From an uncultured Rhodovulum sp. (GTDB taxonomy: Bacteria; Pseudomonadota; Alphaproteobacteria; Rhodobacterales; Rhodobacteraceae): DNA of 5,177 nucleotides. The notes under the pieces are model-generated. The model was not told the origin of the DNA. It saw nothing but the letters and a program-made list of their open reading frames with translations, and ran no database searches. A program made the position numbers and the translations under genes. The stretch is taken from contig CAMIMK010000250.1 of NCBI GenBank assembly GCA_946221765.1, positions 1 through 5,177 on the forward strand, given 5' to 3'. Positions 1-5,177 of the stretch are shown here, piece after piece. Positions within the stretch are counted from its first letter, which is position 1. The number at the start of each line of letters is the position of its first letter.

Positions 1-36
1 GCGCCAAAGGTGGGACCAGAAAGATTCGTCGTTCAT
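1..36 (-). CDS. 5' end of next tail gene, probably DUF2163/TIGR02218-type hub protein (partial)
   Basis: An ATG at 36-34 overlaps the TGA stop of the distal tail gene (35-33) in a four-base ATGA junction. This is typical of translationally coupled phage genes. The frame is open to the window edge and reads MNDESFWSHLWR, 12 residues. That is too short for a family call from sequence. The identification is inferred from gene order: in Rhodobacter-type GTA and related prophages a DUF2460 gene (GTA g12) is followed by a DUF2163 gene (g13, the baseplate hub). The short 'FWSHL' start is compatible with the N-terminus of that family. A weak GGAA lies about eight bases upstream of the ATG. Existence of a gene start here is fairly secure; the product is a guess from context. 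Confidence 0.55.
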   Translation of the reverse strand, partial: MNDESFWSHLWR

Positions 37-659
37 GTGCGGATTTCCACGAGGGGGATCGAGGTGATCGACCCGAGGCGTTCGAAGTCGAGGGTGACGT
101 CGAGAGCGTCGGTGTCGAAGCGGACAGGGACGTCGAATTCGAAGCCCGCGGTGATGGCGACGCCCGCCGCCGGGGCGGTGGTGAAGGTGATGAGGCCGGT
201 GGTCGTGGAAACCGACCAGCCGGAAGCTTGCGGCGTGCCGTTCAGGGCGATGGTCACGGTTCCTGCGACGGGCTTGCTGATGGCCCGCGTCCAGGACTGC
301 GCGCCAGAGCTGTAGCGCTTGACCAGCTGGAACAAGGTGGTCGACCCGTTGCCGGTGCCGATCGGCTGGTTGGTCGGGCCTGGGGTTTGTGACGGCAGGC
401 AGGACTTGAAATCGGCCCAGTCCTTGAAGCGGAAGCCGTGCAGGCGGCCGTTGCGGGCCTCGAAGAAGGCGACCACCGCCGCCAGATCATCGGCGCGGCG
501 GATGCCGTAGGCGACGTCATAGCGGCGGCGGCTATTTGCCCAGCTGGCGTTGCGCTCCTCGGCCCCGCTTGCCAGTTCGACGATCTGCGTGCGGCGCTCT
601 GGGCCGCCGCGCGCACCACGGCTGATGTTGTCCGGAAACCGGACCTCGTGAAATGCCAT
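33..659 (-). CDS. Distal tail protein, DUF2460 / TIGR02217 family (GTA g12-like)
   Basis: This 208-aa protein is a full-length DUF2460 member. The N-terminal half is highly characteristic: FHEVRFP at 3-9, GGPERRT at 18-24, an ERNASWANSRRRYD block at 35-48, DDLAAVVAFFEARNGRLHGF at 57-76, then FKDWADFKS at 78-86. A GTGNGSTTLFQLVK segment (101-114) and a beta-rich C-terminal half (about 122-208) follow. In the Rhodobacter capsulatus GTA the homologous g12 product is the distal tail protein, forming the ring between tail tube and tip hub. I infer the same role here. The ATG at 659 is chosen because an in-phase GAGGA (670-666) lies six bases upstream. The gene follows the tape measure stop by nine bases and overlaps the next start by four. 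Nothing looks truncated. Confidence 0.93.
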   Translation of the reverse strand: MAFHEVRFPDNISRGARGGPERRTQIVELASGAEERNASWANSRRRYDVAYGIRRADDLAAVVAFFEARNGRLHGFRFKDWADFKSCLPSQTPGPTNQPIGTGNGSTTLFQLVKRYSSGAQSWTRAISKPVAGTVTIALNGTPQASGWSVSTTTGLITFTTAPAAGVAITAGFEFDVPVRFDTDALDVTLDFERLGSITSIPLVEIRT

Positions 660-665
660 GGCGGT

Positions 666-670
666 TCCTC
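666..670 (-). promoter_or_regulatory. Ribosome binding site of the distal tail gene, overlapping the tape measure stop
   Basis: GAGGA sits six bases upstream of the ATG at 659 and shares bases with the TGA stop (671-669) of the tape measure gene. A ribosome terminating on the tape measure message therefore covers the start signal of the next gene, which implies coupled translation. It also fixes the distal tail gene start. Confidence 0.75.
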
Positions 671-3131
671 ACATGCCGCGGCGGCCGAGCGACACGGCGC
701 GGGCGATATCGCTCGCGACCTGCGTGCGGGACTGGCGGAAGCTCTCGGCGTCGCGGGCGTTGATCGTGACATTGACGGTGGAGGCACCCGCCTGGCCGTA
801 GCCCGTCGCCTCCCGGCGCGAGAGGACGCGTTCCCCGCGCTGCAGGATCGCGGGCACCTCATCCGGCCGCAGCCCGGCCCAGCCCCCATTGTGCATGCGC
901 GGCGCGCCCGCGAAGGCCAGCGCCGGGACCATGCGTCCGGGACCAGGGGCGCCGACTACGCCGCCCGCATGCAGGATGTTGGCGAAGATCCCGCCCGCGC
1001 CGCCCAGCGCGCCTGAAAGGGCGTTTGCGATGGGGCCGAGGATGAAGCGCCGTGCGGCGAGCTTGGCCAGATCGGCGATCATGGAAGTGACCAGGTCGCG
1101 GAAGTCGAGCTTGCCGGTCTTCACGAAGTCGCCGATGGCGTTCTCCGCGCTCTGGAATGCCCCGACCAGCGCGCTGCCTATATCCCCGCCGATGTCGCGC
1201 GCCTTGGCGGCGTAGTCGGCCAAAGCAGCGGTGACGGCCTGCCAGCCGGTCAGGGTCGTTTCGGCACCCTCGGCCGCAGCAGCCCCAGCGTCGCGCGCGG
1301 CTCCGCCCGCGCCATCGGCAGCGGTGGCCGTGTCGCTCAGCCCGGCCGTGAGGGCGTTGGCCGCGCCAGCCGCATCCGCCAGCGCGGTTTCGGCCTCCGT
1401 TCCGGTGCCGGTCACGGCATCCTTCAGCGCCTGCCAGCTGGCCAGCGGCCGACCGGCAGCGTCAGCCAGCATGCCAGCCGCTTCGCGATAGCCATCGGCC
1501 CGGGCCCGGGCATCGTCGGCCATGGCCCCGAGGCCGAGGTCAGGCGGCTCGAGGTAGGTCCGCGAAAGCGCGGCCGAGAAGGCATCCGCGGCGGCGGCAC
1601 CGGCAGCCGTTGCGGCACCTTCGAAGGGATTGCCGATGCGCCCCAGTTCCACTGGGTCGAGGATGCCGATGCGCACGCCGCCTTCTCCCGTCGCCCATTC
1701 CGGCAAGAGGGCGAGGGCCGCGTTCAGGGTCTCGATGAAGCTGTTTATGCGCGTGACGACACCGTTCAGCATCGCCTCCACGCCGGAGATCAGACCGTTC
1801 GCGGCTTGGAAGGCGAAGTCGCCGATGGCCCCGGGGAGGCTTCCCCAGATTGCCACCGCTGCGTCGTAGGCGCCTTGGAAGATCGCGGCCGTCCGGTCGC
1901 CGAAGCTGACCACGCCCGCGACGGTACCCTCGAGGGCAGAGAGGCCCGCCGCCTCCAGCCCCTCCCATCCGGCCGCCATGCGGGCGAGGGCTGCGTCGAG
2001 CGACAGGCCTATGCGCGACCAGACCTCGCGGGCCAGATCGCCCAACAAGCGGAATGCCTCGCCCACCCCGCCAACCCCGGCAACCAGCTGCGAGAATTGA
2101 TAGACCAGCTCGCCCGCGCCGACGATCAGGGCGCCGATTCCGGTGCGGATCAGGGCGCCGCGCAGAAAGACAAGCGCCGTGGCGAGGCCGCGCACGGAGA
2201 GGGCCGCGGCGGCAAGCCCCGCCACCCAGCGCCCGGCCATGACAGCGGCGAAAGTGGCGGCATAGGACGCCAGCCTTCCAAGGTTGCCGATCAGCGTGTC
2301 GATGGCCGAGCGCAGGATGCCGCCATCCGAGGCGAGCGCCACGAAGGCATTGGCCAGCGCCTCGATGGTCGGGGCGACCGCCACGGCGATGCGGTTGCGC
2401 AGACCGTCGAAAACCAGCGACACGGTGCCCAGCGCCAACTGCGTGCGGCGCAGGGCTTCAAGGGCATCGCCGTCCAGAACCGCCCCAAGGTCGGAGGCTT
2501 GGTCGCCAAGCCGCGTCATCTCCGCCCCACCATTGCGCAGGAGGGGGATCAGCCGCGTGGCGTCCGAGGCCATGGCCTCGAGATAGAAGGTCATCTCCTG
2601 CTGGCTGAGTCCCGCGCGTTCCAGCGTGTCGACGTAGAGTTGCAGCGCCTCGGGACCGGAAAGCCTCGCGAACTGGTCAGCCGTGACGCCCACGCGCGGC
2701 GCGACATTCTCGAAGAAATCCGCCATCGGCCCGCCGCCGGTCTGCAGGAAATCCCCCACCCGGTCGTTCACGTCTTTCAGGATGTCGGCGAGCTTCTCCT
2801 GCTCGATCCCGACCGTCCGCGCCCCGGCCGACCAGCGCTGCAACGCCTCGGGCGTCGCATTGGCGACCTGCGCGAACTGCCGGATCTGCGCGGCGCTCTC
2901 GGCCGTGGACCGCACGATCAGCGCGAGTGAGGCGGTGGCCGCCGCGGCAGCGGCCCCGAGGGCAAGCCCGGCCCGACGGGCGAAAGCGGCCAGTCGGGTA
3001 TTCGCCAGTTCCATCTCGCGCGACAGGCGGCCGAAGCCACGGGCACCGGCATCCCCGATCCCCTCCAACTCGGCGCGCACGCGGCGTCCGCCCTCCGCCA
3101 CGAGGCGGACGGAGACCTTCTTTTCAGCCAT
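669..3131 (-). CDS. Phage tail tape measure protein (lambda gpH-like), 820 aa
   Basis: The tape measure protein sets tail length, is coated by chaperones and tube protein during assembly, and later leaves the tail during DNA entry. The N-terminus (1-50) is charged and helical, followed by a hydrophobic stretch at about 55-73. A helical region containing EALQRWSAGARTVGIEQEKL (95-114) comes next, then long hydrophobic segments at about 286-350 that may be membrane-inserting. An Ala/Gly-rich linker covers about 505-625. A lambda-type C-terminal domain (Pfam Tape_meas_lam_C, recalled) occupies about 640-715, with GDIGSALVGAFQSAENAIGD at 649-668 and KLDFRDLV at 674-681. The C-terminus has the frequent HNGGWAGLRPDEVPAILQRG motif (747-766). 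At about 1.5 angstrom per residue the tail would be near 120 nm. The ATG at 3131 has AAGGA (3143-3139) seven bases upstream and overlaps the end of the preceding -1 frame domain by eight bases. It is the largest gene in the window and directly follows the chaperones, as in lambda. Confidence 0.95.
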   Translation of the reverse strand: MAEKKVSVRLVAEGGRRVRAELEGIGDAGARGFGRLSREMELANTRLAAFARRAGLALGAAAAAATASLALIVRSTAESAAQIRQFAQVANATPEALQRWSAGARTVGIEQEKLADILKDVNDRVGDFLQTGGGPMADFFENVAPRVGVTADQFARLSGPEALQLYVDTLERAGLSQQEMTFYLEAMASDATRLIPLLRNGGAEMTRLGDQASDLGAVLDGDALEALRRTQLALGTVSLVFDGLRNRIAVAVAPTIEALANAFVALASDGGILRSAIDTLIGNLGRLASYAATFAAVMAGRWVAGLAAAALSVRGLATALVFLRGALIRTGIGALIVGAGELVYQFSQLVAGVGGVGEAFRLLGDLAREVWSRIGLSLDAALARMAAGWEGLEAAGLSALEGTVAGVVSFGDRTAAIFQGAYDAAVAIWGSLPGAIGDFAFQAANGLISGVEAMLNGVVTRINSFIETLNAALALLPEWATGEGGVRIGILDPVELGRIGNPFEGAATAAGAAAADAFSAALSRTYLEPPDLGLGAMADDARARADGYREAAGMLADAAGRPLASWQALKDAVTGTGTEAETALADAAGAANALTAGLSDTATAADGAGGAARDAGAAAAEGAETTLTGWQAVTAALADYAAKARDIGGDIGSALVGAFQSAENAIGDFVKTGKLDFRDLVTSMIADLAKLAARRFILGPIANALSGALGGAGGIFANILHAGGVVGAPGPGRMVPALAFAGAPRMHNGGWAGLRPDEVPAILQRGERVLSRREATGYGQAGASTVNVTINARDAESFRQSRTQVASDIARAVSLGRRGM

Positions 3132-3791
3132 TCCGGCGTCCTTCCATCTGCTCGTTCAGTTTGCGCACCATCACCGCCTCGATCTCGGGCAGCAGTTCGG
3201 CGGCGATCAGCGCGTTGATGCCCAATGCACTCGCCAGTGAAAGCGCGGCACCCATATCCCATCCGATGACGGCACCCGGCGCGATGCGCAGCTGGCCGCC
3301 GAGGCGCTGGGTCAGGTCCCAGACCTGCCAGCCCTCGACCGTCTGCGGGCGGTTCAGTCTCGCGGGGCAGTCGGGGCAGGGGCCTGCGCAGGCCGCGCAG
3401 TAGCCGTCGCCCCCGCCGAAGGACCAGTCGGCGAGGGCGCGGAGGCGTTTTTTTCCTGATCCAGCATCAGGCCGCGGGCGACGTACTGCGCCTGGAAGGC
3501 CTCGAACACCGGCCAGATTTCGAGGAGGGCGTCGATGCCCTCGGGCGAAACGGGGATGATATTGCCCGCATCATCGCCCACACCCTCCCATTCCAGCACG
3601 GCGCGCCGGGCGACGGCCTTGGCCATCGCGAGCGCCATGTCCTCCTGGCTTGATGCGTCCGACAGGCCATCGATCATGGGATCGGCCCGGGCGGAGACCA
3701 TCAGTGCGGTGGTCAGGGGGGCCACCAGCACGCGCAGGCCGGGCAGCAGGTCAAGCCACTCGGGCCGGTTCGACAGGTTCAGGCGGATCAT
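3124..3791 (-). CDS. Tail assembly chaperone frameshift fusion (gpGT analogue), join 3791-3447 and 3447-3124
   Basis: Reading starts at the ATG at 3791, runs in frame to AAC (3449-3447), then slips back one base and continues from CGC (3447-3445) to TGA (3126-3124). The predicted product is 222 aa: 115 shared with the short chaperone plus 107 unique. The unique part begins RLRALADWSFGGG and carries cysteines 132, 135, 139 and 142 (CxxCx3CxxC). It continues with a WQVWDLTQRLGG segment and ends in an amphipathic helix rich in Ala, Leu and Glu. The -1 frame is open from the TGA at 3573-3571 onward. It has no ATG, GTG or TTG until the ATG at 3255, which lies beyond the cysteines, so independent initiation would lose most of the domain. 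By analogy with lambda G/GT, the extension should recruit tube subunits to the chaperone-coated tape measure. It overlaps the tape measure start by eight bases. The frame is clearly coding-like; the mechanism is inferred from the signal. Confidence 0.82.
3139..3145 (-). promoter_or_regulatory. Ribosome binding site of the tape measure gene
   Basis: GGAAGGA lies seven bases before the ATG at 3131 and inside the last codons of the -1 frame chaperone domain. It supports the chosen tape measure start. Confidence 0.7.
3354..3791 (-). CDS. Tail assembly chaperone, short form (lambda gpG analogue)
   Basis: This 145-aa product is the zero-frame protein between tail tube and tape measure genes, the fixed position of the tail assembly chaperone in siphoviruses. 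Residues 1-114 look folded, with a beta-like N-terminus (RLNLSNRPEWLDLLPGLRV, 3-21), then PLTTALMVSARAD (25-37), helices at about 48-68 (MALAMAKAVARRAVLEW) and PEGIDALLEIWPVFEAFQ (83-100). After EKN (113-115) the sequence becomes a Pro/Ala/Ser/Thr-rich, probably disordered tail of 30 residues. I chose the ATG at 3791, two bases after the tube gene's TGA (TGACCATG). A GTG at 3833 would add 14 basic residues, overlap the tube gene by 40 bases, and has no Shine-Dalgarno sequence. The ATG itself has only a weak GGGA eight bases upstream, so translational coupling to the tube gene is likely. The family call rests on position, size and the frameshift signal. Confidence 0.85.
   Translation of the reverse strand: MIRLNLSNRPEWLDLLPGLRVLVAPLTTALMVSARADPMIDGLSDASSQEDMALAMAKAVARRAVLEWEGVGDDAGNIIPVSPEGIDALLEIWPVFEAFQAQYVARGLMLDQEKNASAPSPTGPSAGATATARPAQAPAPTAPRD
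3384..3400 (-). other. Second small hairpin downstream of the frameshift stem
   Basis: CTGCGC (3400-3395) and GCGCAG (3389-3384) form a perfect 6-bp inverted repeat around a five-base loop, seven bases after the main stem ends. It lies within the codons for the cysteine cluster. It may add to ribosome pausing, or it may simply reflect the GC-rich codons there. Confidence 0.35.
3408..3453 (-). promoter_or_regulatory. -1 programmed ribosomal frameshift signal (slippery heptamer plus stem-loop)
   Basis: On the minus strand, zero-frame codons GAA AAA AAC (3455-3447) contain the heptamer A_AAA_AAC (3453-3447), in exactly the X_XXY_YYZ phase needed for tandem -1 slippage. Seven bases later a 12-bp stem begins: 3439-3428 pairs with 3419-3408 (CGCCCUCGCCGA with UCGGCGGGGGCG). 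It has one G-U wobble and an 8-nt loop (3427-3420). Spacer length, stem stability and phase match classic frameshift stimulators. The short frame ends 91 bases beyond the slip site. In E. coli, A_AAA_AAG is usually more efficient than AAC, so modest efficiency is expected, which suits a minority fusion product. Confidence 0.85.
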
Positions 3792-3793
3792 GG

Positions 3794-4732
3794 TCAATAT
3801 CCCGTGACGGAGTTGACGAGGACGGCGGTGCACATGCGAGCGGGGCTGGTGGCTTTCGCGGCCTGCCAGTCAAAGGTGGCCTGTATGCCCTGGGGCCCGG
3901 GGATCTCGATCCGCGGGACGGGCAGGTAGACGGCATGGGCTGTGAAGGTGAAGCTGGCATTCGCCCCGAGGCTGTAGGCGAACTCGAGCTCGCAGGGCGT
4001 GCCGTCGATGGCTTGGGTCACCAGCGAAGAGTCCGCGAACCGCACCTCGATCCGGCCGGTCAGCGCGGCCATGCCGGGATCGGCCCCCTCGATCTTGCCG
4101 TCGTTGCGGATGGTTTCGATCCGGTCGAGGCCGTTGGCATAGGTGATCTCGGCCGAGACCACATTGCCCAAAGCTGTGCCGTTGCGCTTCACTACCCCAT
4201 TGAAATGGCCGAAGCGTTGGAGGCCCAGCGCGGTCGGCGTGCCTGCGGCTGTGGTGGCGGCGATGGCCTCGCCCTGAGCGATCAGGCGGGCGGTGGCGGT
4301 CAGCAGCCCGGAGCGGTTCATCTGCCAGCTGAGCTGGTCCATCACGCAGCCCGCGTACATTGCGAAGCGCGGCACCTCGGGCATCGCCACTTCGATGGCC
4401 ATCGAGGGCAGCGCCCAGTTCCCCGACTGGAAGGTATGGGTCTTGGGCGTGGTCCCCGTCGTGGTCGGGGCACCGAAGGCCGCCTTCAGCCAGAAGCCGA
4501 AGGCCTCCACATCGATCGGCACCACGACCTCGCCATCGGCGGTGACCGCGTCCTTGATGGGGGCCAGGGGATCGCGGCCATAACCGAGAAGCTCCGAGTT
4601 CAGCAGGGGCTGTTCCGCGCCCAGCGTGGTGCGGGCAAACGGCATCAGCCGATAGCCGCTGGCGGGTGGGGTGCCGTAGACGGTTTCGAACGCAAGCGCC
4701 ATCTGCGCCCGCGCGCCGTGTGCGCGTGCCAT
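3794..4732 (-). CDS. Major tail tube protein (phage tail tube family), 312 aa
   Basis: This is the subunit that stacks into the hollow tail tube. The sequence has the layout of the siphovirus tail tube family often annotated in alphaproteobacterial prophages (Pfam Phage_tube_2, recalled). Features are an N-terminal FETVYGTPP (15-23), an ELLGYGRDPLAPIKD block (47-61), GEVVVPIDVEAFGFWLKAAFG (67-87), THTFQSGNWALPSMAIEV (98-115), and a YAGCVMDQLSW segment (126-136) followed by a SGLLTATARL strand (141-150). The rest is beta-rich, including RIEVRF (227-232) and ASFTFTAHAVYLPVPRIEI (259-277). The length is normal for this family and about twice that of the GTA tube protein. The ATG at 4732 has an excellent AGGAG six bases upstream. 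The gene starts 24 bases after the terminator-like gene ends and its stop is two bases before the chaperone ATG. No promoter is visible in the short gap. Confidence 0.92.
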   Translation of the reverse strand: MARAHGARAQMALAFETVYGTPPASGYRLMPFARTTLGAEQPLLNSELLGYGRDPLAPIKDAVTADGEVVVPIDVEAFGFWLKAAFGAPTTTGTTPKTHTFQSGNWALPSMAIEVAMPEVPRFAMYAGCVMDQLSWQMNRSGLLTATARLIAQGEAIAATTAAGTPTALGLQRFGHFNGVVKRNGTALGNVVSAEITYANGLDRIETIRNDGKIEGADPGMAALTGRIEVRFADSSLVTQAIDGTPCELEFAYSLGANASFTFTAHAVYLPVPRIEIPGPQGIQATFDWQAAKATSPARMCTAVLVNSVTGY

Positions 4733-4738
4733 GGGGGT

Positions 4739-4743
4739 CTCCT
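4739..4743 (-). promoter_or_regulatory. Ribosome binding site of the tail tube gene
   Basis: AGGAG followed by ACCCCC and then ATG at 4732. This is the strongest ribosome binding site in the window, consistent with the tube protein being the most abundant product of the module, and it fixes the start. Confidence 0.85.
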
Positions 4744-4755
4744 ATGTGGGGGAAT

Positions 4756-5177
4756 TCAGGCGAGGGGGCCGGTGGTGGTGTAGTGCAGGACGACTGTGAT
4801 CACCGCCGCCTTCAGGGCCGCGGCACCCTCGATGGGCAGATCGACCGAGGCCGGGGCCTCGGGTTCCACCCAGTCACAGAGGCCGCCAAGGGTGGGGTCG
4901 GCTTCAATCGCCGCGCCGACGGCGGCGACCAAGTCGTCGAAGGCGCTGGCCCGGCCGGTGCCCGCCTGGACAACGACCTCCAGCTCGGCCCGGTGCTGGT
5001 AGTGGTAGCGCAGGGGTGACAGCGTCACCTCCGGCTCACCCGGCTGGCCGTCGCGCAAGATGATCAGACCCGCCTCAGGGATCCGCTCGGGCAGCACCTC
5101 GTCACGCAGGGTGAGGGCGGCATGAACCGCGCCGGGTTTTCCGGAGGCTCCAACTCTTGAATAGGATGGAGCATCAT
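4756..5177 (-). CDS. Tail terminator-like minor tail protein; 5' end has a frame break or misplaced start
   Basis: The body, clear from about 5139 down to TGA at 4758-4756, reads VHAALTLRDEVLPERIPEAG, then LIILRDGQPGEPEVTLSPLR and YHYQHRAELEVVVQAGTGRA, ending in a beta strand AAVITVVLHYTTTG. Position just before the tube gene, small size and alternating alpha/beta character fit a tail terminator (lambda gpU, GTA g8 position). Homologues are sometimes labelled acyl-CoA transferase; nothing here suggests CoA chemistry. The only standard start in the body frame within the window is a GTG at 5097 (113 aa), with no convincing Shine-Dalgarno. That start would cut off conserved-looking VHAALTLRDE. 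Upstream, an ATG at 5177 (overlapping a TGA at 5176-5174) opens another frame, MMLHPIQELEPPE. It would join the body as a 140-aa protein only through a -1 shift at GGAAAACCC (5142-5134). The gene could also begin beyond the window in the body frame. Confidence 0.7.
   Translation of the reverse strand, partial: DAPSYSRVGASGKPGAVHAALTLRDEVLPERIPEAGLIILRDGQPGEPEVTLSPLRYHYQHRAELEVVVQAGTGRASAFDDLVAAVGAAIEADPTLGGLCDWVEPEAPASVDLPIEGAAALKAAVITVVLHYTTTGPLA

Noticed and set aside
438..1016. 192-codon plus-strand open frame and overlapping minus-strand frame at 254-889
   Set aside because: Both are alternative-frame shadows of the distal tail and tape measure genes, with Ala/Arg-rich noise translations.
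1806..2930. 374-codon plus-strand open frame opposite the tape measure gene
   Set aside because: It is an antisense shadow of a GC-rich gene. The translation is Arg/Gly/His-rich with no recognisable domain, while the minus strand has a complete tape measure protein.
3124..3255. Independent 43-codon gene from the ATG at 3255
   Set aside because: It would omit the cysteine cluster and most of the open frame, and upstream codons in the same frame are clearly protein-like. It is better read as the end of the frameshift fusion.
3408..3454. Possible intrinsic terminator on the plus strand (GC hairpin followed by T7)
   Set aside because: The plus-strand stem has an A-C mismatch, the T run starts eight bases after the stem, and no plus-strand gene exists. 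The elements are better explained as the minus-strand frameshift signal.
3792..3833. Upstream GTG start at 3833 for the chaperone gene
   Set aside because: It lacks a ribosome site, adds basic residues unlike the rest of the protein and overlaps the tube gene by 40 bases. The ATG at 3791 gives a tight TGACCATG junction.
3650..4783. 377-codon plus-strand open frame opposite the tube gene
   Set aside because: Same reason: low-complexity Gly/Arg/His composition and no domain. It spans two real minus-strand genes and their junctions.
1..5177. CRISPR arrays, tRNA genes, insertion sequences, toxin or defence genes
   Set aside because: No direct repeats with spacers, no cloverleaf, no transposase and no defence domain were found. 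The window is filled by tail genes.

Overview
The window is a slice of a phage tail module. It comes from a high-GC genome (about two thirds G+C by eye, strongly GC-biased third codon positions), which fits a prophage in a Rhodobacterales-type alphaproteobacterium. The host is inferred from composition and from the resemblance of the distal-tail genes to those of the Rhodobacter gene transfer agent (GTA). All real genes lie on the minus strand and are read from right to left. I see no promoter, terminator, RNA gene, insertion sequence or attachment site, and no gap longer than 23 bases between genes.

In transcription order the layout is: a tail terminator-like gene (4756 to about 5177, with a reading-frame problem at its 5' end); the major tail tube protein (3794-4732); a tail assembly chaperone (3354-3791); a second, -1 frame chaperone domain with no start codon of its own (3124-3447); a long tape measure protein (669-3131, 820 aa); a DUF2460/TIGR02217 distal tail protein (33-659); and the first 12 codons of the next gene (1-36), expected from synteny to be the DUF2163-type hub protein. 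Genes abut or overlap (ATGA, an 8-base overlap, a TGACCATG junction), so they form one translationally coupled operon.

The most notable object is a complete -1 programmed ribosomal frameshift signal between the two chaperone frames. It consists of a slippery heptamer A_AAA_AAC in the correct phase (3453-3447), a 7-nt spacer, and a 12-bp GC-rich stem-loop (3439-3408). It would make a 145-aa protein (lambda gpG analogue) and a 222-aa fusion (gpGT analogue). The second domain carries a tight CxxCx3CxxC cluster and ends 8 bases inside the tape measure gene. Conventional annotation would probably miss this domain or call it from an internal ATG.

Together these genes build a long non-contractile (siphovirus-like) tail. 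The G and GT chaperones would hold the tape measure while the tube protein polymerises around it, the terminator caps the head-proximal end, and the distal tail and hub proteins form the tip. The tape measure length predicts a tail of roughly 120 nm at the usual 1.5 angstrom per residue. This is far longer than a GTA tail, so the locus is a phage with GTA-like tip proteins and not the GTA itself.
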